A model generated the notes under the pieces. The model saw only the letters and a list, made by a program, of their open reading frames with translations, searched no databases and was not told the DNA's origin. From DATHBD01 sp035296325 (GTDB lineage Bacteria; Actinomycetota; Actinomycetes; Mycobacteriales; Micromonosporaceae), in contig DATHBD010000016.1 in the NCBI GenBank assembly GCA_035296325.1, forward strand, positions 1-64,000: a DNA stretch of 64,000 nucleotides. Reading direction: 5' to 3'. Below are positions 1-8,862 of the stretch, piece after piece; the first letter of the stretch is position 1, and the number at the start of each line of letters is the position of its first letter. Both the position numbers and the translations under genes were made by a program.

Positions 1-303
1 GGACCGACGACGAGCGCGACCAACGCGACAACACCGCCCGGTCCTCATCACCGATCTGCACCAACCCAGTAGACAGCGCCACACCCCATGATCGCGTCAC
101 CGCCACGGAATGTAAAGGAACTAACGACGCGCAACACTAGCGGCCCTGCTGGTAGCGCGAGCCCGGCCGCCCGCGGATTCCTGCGCCATAGGCTCTTCGA
201 CGACCGAAGCGCGATGCTTAGCGAAGCGGGCAGGCGGCCCAGGCAGGCCACACTCGCCACACGCCATCGCGGCCGCCGCGCACGCCGGATCACCGGATCC
301 AGA
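1..303. other. No supportable gene at left edge
   Basis: Downstream of the last cobalamin gene. One plus-strand frame is open from the window edge to a TAG at 138-140 and could be the 3' end of a gene that starts outside, but its composition (many Asn, Thr, Ser) gives no family. The longer open frames here overlap the His-rich tail of cbiX in antisense and look like shadows. No terminator hairpin with a T tract is visible. Confidence 0.4.
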
Positions 304-1248
304 TCAATGCGCATGCATTGCGGCCGGGTGCCCGTGGCCGGGGTGTGCGTGGTCGGGGTGTGGGTGGCCGGTGGGATCGTGCGGGTGGTGGTGTGGTCGT
401 TGGGCGGCACCGAGCCGATCTTCGAAGCCGGGTAGCGCGACCCGGTACAGGCAGGTGTCGCAGTTCATCCGCACCTGCCCTGCGGTGGCCTCGGCGTAGC
501 GCTCCAGGACGAGGTCAGCGAGTTCATCGCAGTCTCCGAGGAGTCCGGCCAGCCGTACGCCGATGCCGGGATGTCCGGTCGCCCATTCCGCCGCCTGTGC
601 CGCCACGCGCTCCGGGAGGACGCCGGGGAATAGGAAGTACGGCAGGACCACGATGCGTCGGGCACCGAGCCGGCGGCAGCGCTCGAGACCCTCGGGCACC
701 GACGGCTGGGCGAGGGACACAAAGGCAGGTTCCACGAGGTGGAGATTGCGGCCCTCCCAGAGCAGCCGGGCGGCCTTGTACACCTCGGCGTTCGCGTCCG
801 GGTCGGTGGTGCCGCGCCCGACCAGCAGGACCGCGGTGTCGGTGCGGTCGGTCGCCGGCAGCACGGCGGTGAGCCGCTCCTCGAGGAGGCTGAGAACGGT
901 GGGGTGGTTGCCCAGCGGGCGTCCGTAGGTGTACGACAGTCCGGGGTTGCGGAGCGTCTCCCGGAGCATCGCTGCGGGGATGTCGCCCTTGGAGTGCCCG
1001 GCTGCGACCAGGACCAGCGGGACCGCGACGACCCGCCGGTGCCCGGCGGAGACGAGGGTTGCCACCGCGTCGGTCAACGGCGGCGGGGACAGCTCGATGA
1101 AACCGCCGGCGACGTCCACGCCGGCGCGACCGGCGATCCGGGCGATCAGCGCATGGAACTGCGCCACCCCCGGTGCGCTGCGGGTGCCGTGCCCGACGAC
1201 GAGCAGCGCGGGACCGGCCTCCGGTCCCCGCTGCGGTCGGTGGTTCAT
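304..1248 (-). CDS. cbiX: Sirohydrochlorin chelatase / CbiX, two-domain form with MXCXXC and His-rich tail
   Basis: 314 residues. CbiX-type chelatases insert cobalt into sirohydrochlorin. Two CbiX half-domains are visible: the first begins LLVVGHGTRSAPGV and carries the expected catalytic His; the second has VGRGTT, with Arg where the His would be. Near residue 261 is MNCDTC, matching the MXCXXC iron-sulphur motif known from Bacillus megaterium CbiX. The last 30 residues hold 12 histidines, probably a metal-holding tail. The ATG at 1248 overlaps the cobH stop by 4 bases (ATGA), which fixes the start. It is the last gene of the operon. In a pathway that also has CobN (late cobalt insertion), the real role could be ferrochelation or cobalt storage. 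Confidence 0.9.
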   Translation of the reverse strand: MNHRPQRGPEAGPALLVVGHGTRSAPGVAQFHALIARIAGRAGVDVAGGFIELSPPPLTDAVATLVSAGHRRVVAVPLVLVAAGHSKGDIPAAMLRETLRNPGLSYTYGRPLGNHPTVLSLLEERLTAVLPATDRTDTAVLLVGRGTTDPDANAEVYKAARLLWEGRNLHLVEPAFVSLAQPSVPEGLERCRRLGARRIVVLPYFLFPGVLPERVAAQAAEWATGHPGIGVRLAGLLGDCDELADLVLERYAEATAGQVRMNCDTCLYRVALPGFEDRLGAAQRPHHHPHDPTGHPHPDHAHPGHGHPAAMHAH

Positions 1249-1868
1249 GCGTGGTCCTCCGTCGCTGAGTCGCTGTGCGCTACCGCATCGCCGTAGAGCA
1301 GGGCGTTGAGCGCGGCGGCAGCGACTGCGGAGCCGCCCTTTTCGCTGACGTTGCTGACCGCCGGCAGGCCGCTGTGCCGCAGCCTGGCCTTGCTCTCCGC
1401 GGCTCCGACGAAGCCCACCGGCAGGCCGATGACCAGTGCCGGCGCCACGTCCAGCTGGATGATTTCGTCCAGAGCGGTCGGCGCACACCCGACGACCCAC
1501 ACGGCGCCCGGGCCGACGTCGGAGTAGGCCAAGCGGATGGCGGCTGCGGACCGGGTGAGCCCGAGGTTGGCGGCGAGGTCACCGGCTCGCTCATCGCGGA
1601 CGCGGCAGGTCACGGCGCGGGTGGTGATGCCTGCGGCGACCATGTGCACGTCAGCGACGACCGGGGCGCCGGCTGCGAGGGCGGCTGCGCCCGCCGCGAG
1701 GCTGTCCTCGTCGCAGCACAGGTCGGTGGCGTAGTCCAGGTCGGCACTGGCGTGCACGATCCGTTCCACCACGGCGCGGGTCCACGCCGGCAGGCCGGAG
1801 GTGTCCAGCCGGGACCGCAGGATCGCGTAGGACCGCACCTCGATCGGGTGGATCGACGCGCGGCTCAT
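1245..1868 (-). CDS. cobH: Precorrin-8X methylmutase
   Basis: 207 residues, the normal CobH/CbiC length. The enzyme moves the C11 methyl group to C12, turning precorrin-8X into hydrogenobyrinic acid. The N terminus IHPIEVRSYAILRSRL is typical, and the Gly/Pro-rich C-terminal half with GLPVGFVGAAESK fits the family. The ATG at 1868 overlaps the stop of the cobalt transporter by 4 bases, and its own stop overlaps the cbiX start. A longer frame extends upstream to 2021 but runs antiparallel to transporter codons and is rejected. Confidence 0.93.
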   Translation of the reverse strand: MSRASIHPIEVRSYAILRSRLDTSGLPAWTRAVVERIVHASADLDYATDLCCDEDSLAAGAAALAAGAPVVADVHMVAAGITTRAVTCRVRDERAGDLAANLGLTRSAAAIRLAYSDVGPGAVWVVGCAPTALDEIIQLDVAPALVIGLPVGFVGAAESKARLRHSGLPAVSNVSEKGGSAVAAAALNALLYGDAVAHSDSATEDHA

Positions 1869-2935
1869 GACGGCTTCCCGGGACGGTATCGCGTGTCGTA
1901 CCCGCGTAGTCGCCAGATGCCGGCAGCGAGCGCCCAGCTCAGGACGAACAGGCCGGCGATGACGTAGCCCAGTGCCTCCAGGTGCTCGCTGAGCTGGGCA
2001 TACGCGTGCAGCCAGCGCCATCCGCTCATGGTGTGGGCGATCCCGGCGAGGTAGACGGTGCCGACGACTGCGGCGACGAGTACGGTCATCGCGGTGGTGG
2101 CGATGTTGTAGTACAGCGTGCGTGCGGGCCGGCGGTAGGCCCAGGAGTACGCGCGGGTCATCAGCAGGCTGTCGCCGGTGTCGAAGGCGCTCATGCCGGC
2201 GGCGAACAGCAGCGGCAGCGACAAGGTGGCCAGGACCGGCAGGCCGCCGCCGCTGGCGGTGGAGGCGGAGAGCGACAGCAGCGTGATCTCCGATGCGGTC
2301 TCCAGGCCCAGGCCGAACAGAATCCCCACCGGGTACATGTGCCAGCTCGACCGAATCATGCCGCGCAGCCGACGGCCCAGCAGCCGGTTCATCAGACCGC
2401 GGTCCAGCAGCAGCGCGTCAAGCCTGGCATGGTCCAGCTCCCCGCGCGCCATCCGCCGCCACAGATCCACCAGACCGCGCAGTACCACGGCATTGAGGCC
2501 CGCGACGAGCAGGAGGAACACCGTCGCCACCACCGCGGAGATCACACCGCCGACGGAGCGGAACCCGTCGAGTTGTCCGGCGCTCGCCGTACCGGCGGCC
2601 AACGCCACCACCATGGCCAGGACCAGGACCACGGTGGAGTGGCCCATGGCGAAGAAGAATCCGACGCCGACGGGGCGGCGGCCGCGCTGCAGCATGAGCC
2701 GGGTGGTGTCGTCGATCGCGGCGATGTGGTCGGCGTCGAAGGCGTGCCGGCAGCCCAGCACGTAGGCGAGAACGCCGGCTCCAGCGAAAGACCCGGCCGC
2801 CGCGTAGCTGTGCGAGTAGAACAGGAACAGCGACCAGCCCCCGACGTGCAGGCCGGCGATGACGGCGACGATGCTGAACAGGCGGGTGCGTTCGGCCGGG
2901 GTCCACCGACCCGACATCACCACGGCATCGGTCAC
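1865..2935 (-). CDS. NiCoT-family (HoxN/NixA type) cobalt/nickel permease
   Basis: 356 residues with about eight hydrophobic segments. The family signature H-X4-D-H is present as HAFDADH (roughly residues 70-76), followed by IAAIDDTTR; a second family motif region is GMGHSTVV-like (FFAMGHSTVVL). These permeases take up Co2+ or Ni2+ with high affinity, and the place inside a cobalamin operon argues for cobalt. The GTG at 2935 overlaps the ferredoxin stop (GTGA) and is preferred over the ATG about six codons later. Being inside the riboswitch-led operon, it should be shut down when B12 is plentiful. Confidence 0.92.
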   Translation of the reverse strand: MTDAVVMSGRWTPAERTRLFSIVAVIAGLHVGGWSLFLFYSHSYAAAGSFAGAGVLAYVLGCRHAFDADHIAAIDDTTRLMLQRGRRPVGVGFFFAMGHSTVVLVLAMVVALAAGTASAGQLDGFRSVGGVISAVVATVFLLLVAGLNAVVLRGLVDLWRRMARGELDHARLDALLLDRGLMNRLLGRRLRGMIRSSWHMYPVGILFGLGLETASEITLLSLSASTASGGGLPVLATLSLPLLFAAGMSAFDTGDSLLMTRAYSWAYRRPARTLYYNIATTAMTVLVAAVVGTVYLAGIAHTMSGWRWLHAYAQLSEHLEALGYVIAGLFVLSWALAAGIWRLRGYDTRYRPGKPS

Positions 2936-3123
2936 GGGCGCTCCTCTGCGAGACGGGTTTCGGTGATGGCGTCCGCGGGGCAGATCTCGACGCACTCCAG
3001 GCAGCCGGAGCAGGAGTCCAGCACGATCAGGCGTCCGGCGGCCGGCCGCAGCGCGTGCTCCGGGCAGGTGATCAGGCAGGCGCCACACGCGGTACAGGCG
3101 GCGCTCACCGCGACGGGTGTCAT
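2932..3123 (-). CDS. 2x[4Fe-4S] ferredoxin
   Basis: 63 residues with two classic clusters of cysteines: CTACGACLITCP and CSGCLECVEICP. This is a bacterial-type 2[4Fe-4S] ferredoxin. The ATG at 3123 gives a 4-base overlap with the upstream cbiG-cobJ stop; an in-frame ATG three codons earlier (3132) would overlap more. Its place inside the corrin operon suggests it feeds electrons to a step of the ring chemistry, perhaps the ring contraction beside CbiG-CobJ or cobalt reduction before adenosylation, but the sequence cannot say which. Confidence 0.9.
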   Translation of the reverse strand: MTPVAVSAACTACGACLITCPEHALRPAAGRLIVLDSCSGCLECVEICPADAITETRLAEERP

Positions 3124-4847
3124 GGCATCCACCGGTAGCCGCGCGGTGTGACCATCCGGCCCGCGATGAGCCGGGTCTGGGAGCTGCCGACCAGTACGAC
3201 GGTGGCCATGTCGACCTCGGCACCGCGGGACTGCCGGATCCGGTCCAGGGTGGTGACGGTGGCGGACTCGTCCGGCCGGCTCGCGGAGCGCACCAGACCG
3301 ACCGGTGTGGTGCCCGGCCGGCTCGCGGCGAGCAGATCGAGCGCGGCGCTCAACTGCCAGTCCCTGGTGTGGCTGCGCGGGTTGTAGAAGCAGACCACGA
3401 AGTCGCCGGCGGCGGCGGCGCGGACCCGGCGCTCGATCGCCTCCCAGGGGGTGTGCAGGTCGGACAGGCTCAGGTAGGCGTGGTCGTGGCCGAGCGGCGC
3501 GCCGAGCAGCGCAGCCGCGGCGACGGCCGCGGTGATGCCCGCGACGCCGACGACATCGATCGAGGTGTCGGCGACCTCCAGCGCCGGGCTGGCCATCGCG
3601 TAGATCCCGGCGTCGCCGGATCCGATCAGGGCGACGGCTTGACCGGCACGTGCTTCATCGACGGCGGAGCGGGCCCGTTCCGACTCGCTGCCCAGACCGG
3701 TGGCCAGCACCCTGGTGCCCGGGCGCAGCAGGTCCCGGATCTGGTCCACGTACTGGTCGAGCCCTACCACGACCGAGGCGGCGCGCAGTTCGCGGTGGGC
3801 GCGCGGGCTGAGGAGGTCGCGCGCGCCAGGGCCCAGACCGATCACCGCGAGGCGGCCTCGGGGACGGTGCCGCGCCAGCGCGACGGTGGCCATCGGTGGT
3901 GTTCCTGCCGACTTGGTCTTGGGTACCAGAAGCGTCGCGTCCCCCACCAGGCAGGCCGCCTCGGCCACGCTCGGCGTACCGACCTCGGCGCGCACCCGCT
4001 CGCTGGGGTTGGGAACGGCGACGGTCGCAAGGACCTCGGCTGGGTGGGTCACCAGCGGCCAGCCCCGCACCCCCGCGGCTTGCAGCAGGCCCGGCTCATC
4101 GGCCTTGACGTCGATGGTGGCGAGGTGTCGCACCGAGTGGGCGGACACGTCCGCGCCGGCCAGGACGTCGTCGATGAGGGCGAGGACCTCGCTGGCGGGG
4201 ACACCGCGGGAGGCCCCGACGCCGAGTACGAGTGATGGTGGCCGCAGCACCGCGAGCCCGGCCTCCTCGGCCACCACCCGATCCGTGACCCGCAGCCGGT
4301 GGCGCGCCCCAACGGCCGGCCGCAGGTCCCTGGCCGGCACCTCGTCGACCGGCTGCACGTTGGGGGGCAGCGCGGGCAGCGGCCACCGGGCGTCCTGCTG
4401 CAACGCCACCGGCTCACCATCGAGCAGCGCCCGCGCCACCCCGGCGACGTCACCTTGGATCGGCCAGCCGAGCTGGTCGATGCCGGCGATGCCGACCGCG
4501 TCGCTTGCGGTGGTAACGACCGGTTGCGCGTCCAGCGTGGACGCCACCCGCTGAGCCAGGTCATTCGCACCGCCGCCGTGCCCACCCAGCAGTGCGACGG
4601 CGAAGCGGCGCCCCTCGTCGACACAGACCACCGCGGGATCGGTGTGCTTGTCGCCGAGGTGCGACGCCAGCAGACGTACCGCCACGCCGGTCGCCAGGAA
4701 CGCCACGACGTGGGTGCACTCGGCGAACGCGGCCGGCAGGGCCTGCGCGGCCGGCCCGGCGTACAGCTTGGTCTCACCGGGCCACGCCATGCCAAGCTCA
4801 CCCGCTGCCTGCCGCCCGGCGGCCGTGACCGCCACCAAACCGATCAC
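3120..4847 (-). CDS. cobJ: CbiG-CobJ fusion: cobalt-precorrin-5A hydrolase / precorrin-3B C17-methyltransferase
   Basis: 575 residues. Residues 1 to about 325 are CbiG (N-terminal, middle and C-terminal subdomains; GGHGGGANDLA and VGASRGV motifs), which opens the delta-lactone and releases acetaldehyde in the anaerobic route. Residues from about 330 on are a tetrapyrrole methylase of the CobJ/CbiH type, starting GRLAVIGLGPGARDLL, with SGDAGIYAMASPALE and VVCFYNPRS. It would do the ring contraction and C17 methylation. The GTG at 4847 overlaps the cobL stop. Fusions of this kind are common in actinobacteria that lack CobG. Confidence 0.9.
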   Translation of the reverse strand: MIGLVAVTAAGRQAAGELGMAWPGETKLYAGPAAQALPAAFAECTHVVAFLATGVAVRLLASHLGDKHTDPAVVCVDEGRRFAVALLGGHGGGANDLAQRVASTLDAQPVVTTASDAVGIAGIDQLGWPIQGDVAGVARALLDGEPVALQQDARWPLPALPPNVQPVDEVPARDLRPAVGARHRLRVTDRVVAEEAGLAVLRPPSLVLGVGASRGVPASEVLALIDDVLAGADVSAHSVRHLATIDVKADEPGLLQAAGVRGWPLVTHPAEVLATVAVPNPSERVRAEVGTPSVAEAACLVGDATLLVPKTKSAGTPPMATVALARHRPRGRLAVIGLGPGARDLLSPRAHRELRAASVVVGLDQYVDQIRDLLRPGTRVLATGLGSESERARSAVDEARAGQAVALIGSGDAGIYAMASPALEVADTSIDVVGVAGITAAVAAAALLGAPLGHDHAYLSLSDLHTPWEAIERRVRAAAAGDFVVCFYNPRSHTRDWQLSAALDLLAASRPGTTPVGLVRSASRPDESATVTTLDRIRQSRGAEVDMATVVLVGSSQTRLIAGRMVTPRGYRWMP

Positions 4848-6055
4848 GGCTGCACCGCCCGGGTCGCGGCGAGCAGGAACACCGGGTTCGCGGCAGCCAG
4901 CCGCACGCTACCGCCGGGCAGGTCCACCAGCCGCGACGCCTGCACCTGCACGCCCTCCACGGCGTACCCGGCGGCGAGCAGCGCACGGCGCGCCTCGGCC
5001 ACCCGGTCCAGCGCGGCGTAACTGGCCACCAACCGGGCCGGCGCGCGCGCGGCGACGGCGCGGAGCACGTCGATGCCTCCACCGCCCACGAACGCGGCGT
5101 CCGGATCGGGCAGTGCGGCCAGCACGTCCGGCGCGGGCCCGATCACCACGCGGATGTCCACGCCCCTGGCGGCGGCGTTGCGCCGGATCGTCGCCGCGGC
5201 GTCGGGGTCGCGGTCCACCGCGATGACCGCGGCGTGCATGGCGGCACATTCCACGCCGACCGAGCCGCTTCCCGCTCCGACATCCCACACCAGCGTGCCG
5301 AGCGTCGCGCCGAGCCGGGCCAGCGCGATCGCCCGCACCTCCCACTTGGTGATCATCGAGTCGCGGTACCCGAACGCGCTCTCGGGTGCGGCGAAGCCGC
5401 CGGGCGGGGCGGCCGGCTGGTTGGACTCCAGCCGGCGGCGGTTGGCGTCGTGGCGGGCCGGGTCGAGCACCAGGACCACATTGGGATCCCGCCAACCCCG
5501 GGCGGTGGCCTCTTCGGGGGTGCACGTGGTGACCGCCTCGTCCGGGTGGCCCAGCCGCTCGCCGACAACGAGGGCGCGGGGCCACCCGTCGAGGTCGCGG
5601 CCCAGCTCGGCGGGCCCGTACTCCGGCGCGGTGAGGACGAACACCGCGGGCAGCGCCCGCGCCGCGTTGATCGCGGCCCGTGGCGCCCGGCCGTGCGCAC
5701 TCATCACGACGGCGTCGTCCCACGCCTGCCCCAACCTGGCCGCGAGTACGGCGACCGACGACACGGCGGGCAGCACGGCAACCTGATAGCCCAGGGCGCG
5801 CAGGGTGCGGGTCACCCCGAACAGTCCCGGATCGCCGCTGGCCAGCACCACCACGGGCCCGTCATGCGCCGCCACGGCATCCAGCGCTGCCGCGAGTGGG
5901 CGAGTCGGCACCGTCGGCACGCCGGTCGGCAACGGGAGCAGCTCAAGCAGCCGGGGGCCGCCCACGATCAGCGTCGCGCGCGCCAACACGGCCAGCGCCG
6001 GGGGCCGTAGCGGCCCGCCGTCCCAGCCGATGATGGTGATGATCGGCCCGCTCAC
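4844..6055 (-). CDS. cobL: Precorrin-6Y C5,15-methyltransferase (decarboxylating), CbiE-CbiT fusion
   Basis: 403 residues, the usual CobL length. The N half (to about 200) is a CbiE-type tetrapyrrole methylase (IITIIGWDGGPL, LASGDPGLFGVTRTL); the C half is a CbiT-type Rossmann methylase with MITKWEVRA and VWDVGAGSGSVGVE. It methylates C5 and C15 and decarboxylates the C12 acetate. The GTG at 6055 overlaps the cbiD stop by 4 bases; the longer frame reaching 6199 runs through cbiD and is rejected. Confidence 0.93.
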   Translation of the reverse strand: MSGPIITIIGWDGGPLRPPALAVLARATLIVGGPRLLELLPLPTGVPTVPTRPLAAALDAVAAHDGPVVVLASGDPGLFGVTRTLRALGYQVAVLPAVSSVAVLAARLGQAWDDAVVMSAHGRAPRAAINAARALPAVFVLTAPEYGPAELGRDLDGWPRALVVGERLGHPDEAVTTCTPEEATARGWRDPNVVLVLDPARHDANRRRLESNQPAAPPGGFAAPESAFGYRDSMITKWEVRAIALARLGATLGTLVWDVGAGSGSVGVECAAMHAAVIAVDRDPDAAATIRRNAAARGVDIRVVIGPAPDVLAALPDPDAAFVGGGGIDVLRAVAARAPARLVASYAALDRVAEARRALLAAGYAVEGVQVQASRLVDLPGGSVRLAAANPVFLLAATRAVQP

Positions 6056-7245
6056 CCGACCCACTCCCCGCGCGTGGCGGCCACCACCCGGGTGCCGGTG
6101 AAGTCGACCATGGCCACCTCTGCCGCGAAGGGCGCGCCATCGCCGGCCGGGCCGGCGGTGCCGGCGAAGCGCACCAGGACCTCCCGCACCCGTCGGCACA
6201 ACTGGTCACCGCAGAGGCGCAGCACATCGGCGCGTTCCCACAGCTCGTACGCGTGCCGTCCGGTGTTCGCGCCGTCCACCGCCCGGGCCAGGTCCACGTC
6301 ACCGGTCACCGCACGGGTCACCCAGCCGAGCAGCCCGACGTCGACGCGGGATCTGGTGTAGTGGGTCATCAGCACGCCGGAGGCCAGCTTGGTGAGCTTG
6401 CCGGCCATCCCCACGAACACGACCCGGCGCAGCCCCAGCTCGACCGCGCGGCGCAGGGCCGCCCCGGTGAAGTCGCCCACCTCCACGAAGCAGACCTCCG
6501 GCAGGTGCGGGAGCAGCGCCATCGCGCCGGCCTCGGTGCGCCCACCGGTGCACAGCACCAGGGTGTCCTCCCCCTGCGCGGCCATGACCGCAACGGCCTG
6601 GACCACGCTGGCCCGCCAGGATTCGGTGGAGAACGGCCGGACGATCCCGGTCGTACCGAGGATGGAGATGCCGCCGACGATGCCCAACCGCGCGTTCGTG
6701 GTCTTGCGGGCCATCCGTTCACCGTCCGGCACGGAGATGACCACGCACACGCCGCGATCAAACCGGTGCGCCGGCAGCGCTTCGCCGACCGCGGCGCGGA
6801 TCATCCGCTGTGGAGTGTCGTTGATGGCCGGCCCGCCGACCGGCAGGCCGAGCCCTGGCTTGGTCACCACGCCGACACCGGCTCCGCCCCGCAGGTCGAT
6901 CCGGTCGGCGTCTTCCCCGGTCATCCGGCGCCACGAAACGGTTGCCGTGATGTGGGCGCCGTGCGTGACGTCCGGGTCGTCGCCGGCGTCCTTGACCACC
7001 ACCGCCTGCGCGGCACCGCTGGCCAGTAGCTCACATCGCTCGGGCACGAATGCCACCCGCCGACCGGCGGGCAGCCCGACCTCGACGACAGCGGGCGCGG
7101 CCCCTTCGACGAGCAGTACGGTGGCCGCCTTGGCCGCCGCCGACGCGCAGGTGCCGGTGGTCCACCCGGTGCGCAGCGCCTTCGGGCGCACCTTCGCGGT
7201 CCGGGGCAGGTCCGGTTCCCGCAGCTCGGCGGGTTCATCGGCCAC
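6052..7245 (-). CDS. cbiD: Cobalt-precorrin-5B (C1)-methyltransferase CbiD
   Basis: 397 residues. The hallmark GWTTGTCASAAAKAA lies near residue 25, followed by VGLPAGRRVAF and the GGISILGTTGIVRPFS segment typical of CbiD. CbiD is the C1 methylase of the anaerobic pathway; aerobic organisms use CobF instead, which is not seen here. The start is taken as GTG at 7245, overlapping cobM by 11 bases; an ATG at 7305 would add 20 residues that lie over cobM codons. Both starts are possible. Confidence 0.9.
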   Translation of the reverse strand: MADEPAELREPDLPRTAKVRPKALRTGWTTGTCASAAAKAATVLLVEGAAPAVVEVGLPAGRRVAFVPERCELLASGAAQAVVVKDAGDDPDVTHGAHITATVSWRRMTGEDADRIDLRGGAGVGVVTKPGLGLPVGGPAINDTPQRMIRAAVGEALPAHRFDRGVCVVISVPDGERMARKTTNARLGIVGGISILGTTGIVRPFSTESWRASVVQAVAVMAAQGEDTLVLCTGGRTEAGAMALLPHLPEVCFVEVGDFTGAALRRAVELGLRRVVFVGMAGKLTKLASGVLMTHYTRSRVDVGLLGWVTRAVTGDVDLARAVDGANTGRHAYELWERADVLRLCGDQLCRRVREVLVRFAGTAGPAGDGAPFAAEVAMVDFTGTRVVAATRGEWVG

Positions 7246-8107
7246 GGCCGCTGCCGTCGTTGTGGGGGTGCGGGCCCGCGGTCGTCCGAGCCGAGCGCAG
7301 CTCACGCCGGGCTGCGGACTCGGCCCGGCGGTGGCCGTGGAAATGGCCGGGGTGGTACAGGTGCGAGCGGGTGCCGCCCGCGGTCAGCGCGGGGCCGACC
7401 AGGAACAGCGTGTGCTTCCAGAGCTTCGCCCGCTTCACCGTCGCTTCCAGATCGGCGACCGTGGTGTGCAGCACCAGCTCGTCCGGCCAGGTCGCCTGGT
7501 ACGCGATGACCATCGGCGTGTCCTCGGGGTAGCCGCCGTCCAGCAGCTCGGCGGCGAGCTGCCCGGATCGGGCGGCAGAGAGGAAGATCGCCATGGTGGC
7601 GCCGTGCCGGGCGAACTCGCGTACCTCCTCACCGGCCGGCATCGGGGTCTTGCCACCGCCGAGTCGGGTCAGCACGACCGACTGCGCCACCTCCGGGATG
7701 GTCAGTTCCCGGCCGATGATCGCGGCGACCGCGGAGAAGGCGGAGACGCCGGGCACGATCTCGACGTCCAGGCCCAGTGCCACGCACCGGTCGTACTGCT
7801 CCTGCACCGCGCCCCACAGTGACGGGTCACCGGAGTGCACCCGGGCCACCAGCAGGCCCTGCCGCGCGGCCCGTTGGTAGATCGGCAGGATGCCCTCCAT
7901 CGGGATGCGGGCCGAGTCCACGATCTCCGCGTCCGGGCGGGCGTGGTCGCGGATCAGGTCTTCGGTGACGAGGCTGGCCGCCCAGATGACGATGTCGGCC
8001 GCTGCGATCCGGGTTGCGCCCCGCAGCGTGATCAGGTCCGCCGCGCCCGGTCCGGCCCCGACGAAGACCACCTTGCCGCGACCGGTGCGCTCGCCGTCGG
8101 TGCTCAT
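7235..8107 (-). CDS. cobM: Precorrin-4 C11-methyltransferase
   Basis: 290 residues. Tetrapyrrole methylase fold: KVVFVGAGPGAADLITLRGA at the N terminus (SAM-binding loop), HSGDPSLWGAVQEQ in the middle and the IPEVAQSVVLTRLGG segment typical of CobM/CbiF. It adds the C11 methyl. The ATG at 8107 overlaps the cobI stop (ATGA). The C-terminal 35 residues are rich in His and Arg and low in complexity, an extension past the usual end. Confidence 0.93.
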   Translation of the reverse strand: MSTDGERTGRGKVVFVGAGPGAADLITLRGATRIAAADIVIWAASLVTEDLIRDHARPDAEIVDSARIPMEGILPIYQRAARQGLLVARVHSGDPSLWGAVQEQYDRCVALGLDVEIVPGVSAFSAVAAIIGRELTIPEVAQSVVLTRLGGGKTPMPAGEEVREFARHGATMAIFLSAARSGQLAAELLDGGYPEDTPMVIAYQATWPDELVLHTTVADLEATVKRAKLWKHTLFLVGPALTAGGTRSHLYHPGHFHGHRRAESAARRELRSARTTAGPHPHNDGSGRGR

Positions 8108-8862
8108 AGCCGCCCGCCGATGGTCGGACGGGTTGGTGGGATCAGGACCGTCGACAGGTACGCCGCCGGGCCGTGCACGTCGGCGAACGGCCGCACCTGC
8201 TCGTCGGGGAGGCCCAGGGACGAACCGAACACGGCGGTGTCGATCCGCCCGCGCCGCTCCAGCAGTGCGCGCACCTCGGGCAGGTGACGACCGCCCTTGT
8301 AGGCCACCACCGTGTCGGCCGAGTCCAGGGCCGCCGCGAGCGCGCCGATCCCCCCGGTGAGGGGCACCAGCGTGAGCGATTCGGTGCCCTCGCACAGGGT
8401 CGTGCCGCTGGCCGCCGCGAGCGCCTGCATCGCCGTGATCCCGGGTACCGTCTCGACGACCAGCCCGGGCAGCCGCGTCCGGACGGTCTGCGCCAGATAG
8501 CCGAAGGTCGAGTACACGTTCGGGTCGCCGATGGTGGCGAACGCCACGGTGCCCGCCCCGGCCTGGAACGCCTGCACCACCGCGTCGGCCGCGGCATCCC
8601 ACGCCGCCTCGCGGCGGGCCCGGTCCTGGCGCTCGTTCAGTGCGAAGACCGCCCGTCGGATCCGGTCGTGCCTGACGTGGGCCCGCACGGTGGCCTCGGC
8701 CCGGCCGAGTTCCGACGGATCCATCACGGGCACCAGCACCAGGTCGGCGTCGCTGAGCACCCGGACCGCCTTGACCGTCACCAGGTCCGGGGCGCCCGGT
8801 CCGACCCCGACCCCGATCAGCCGCCGGCCGGTGCCGCCGCCTCCGATTCCCGCGCCGGTCAC
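8104..8862 (-). CDS. cobI: Precorrin-2 C20-methyltransferase
   Basis: 252 residues, normal for CobI/CbiL. SAM-binding start LIGVGVGPGAPDLVTVKAVR, then FATIGDPNVYSTFGYL and VPGITAMQALAAASG, all family hallmarks. It methylates C20 of precorrin-2. The GTG at 8862 overlaps the cobB stop by 4 bases, so the upstream part of the 466-codon frame is not coding. Confidence 0.93.
   Translation of the reverse strand: MTGAGIGGGGTGRRLIGVGVGPGAPDLVTVKAVRVLSDADLVLVPVMDPSELGRAEATVRAHVRHDRIRRAVFALNERQDRARREAAWDAAADAVVQAFQAGAGTVAFATIGDPNVYSTFGYLAQTVRTRLPGLVVETVPGITAMQALAAASGTTLCEGTESLTLVPLTGGIGALAAALDSADTVVAYKGGRHLPEVRALLERRGRIDTAVFGSSLGLPDEQVRPFADVHGPAAYLSTVLIPPTRPTIGGRL

Noticed and set aside
305..320. Palindrome CAATGC-GCAT-GCATTG at the cbiX end
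   Set aside because: It falls in the coding end of cbiX over His/Met codons and is short; not enough to call a terminator.
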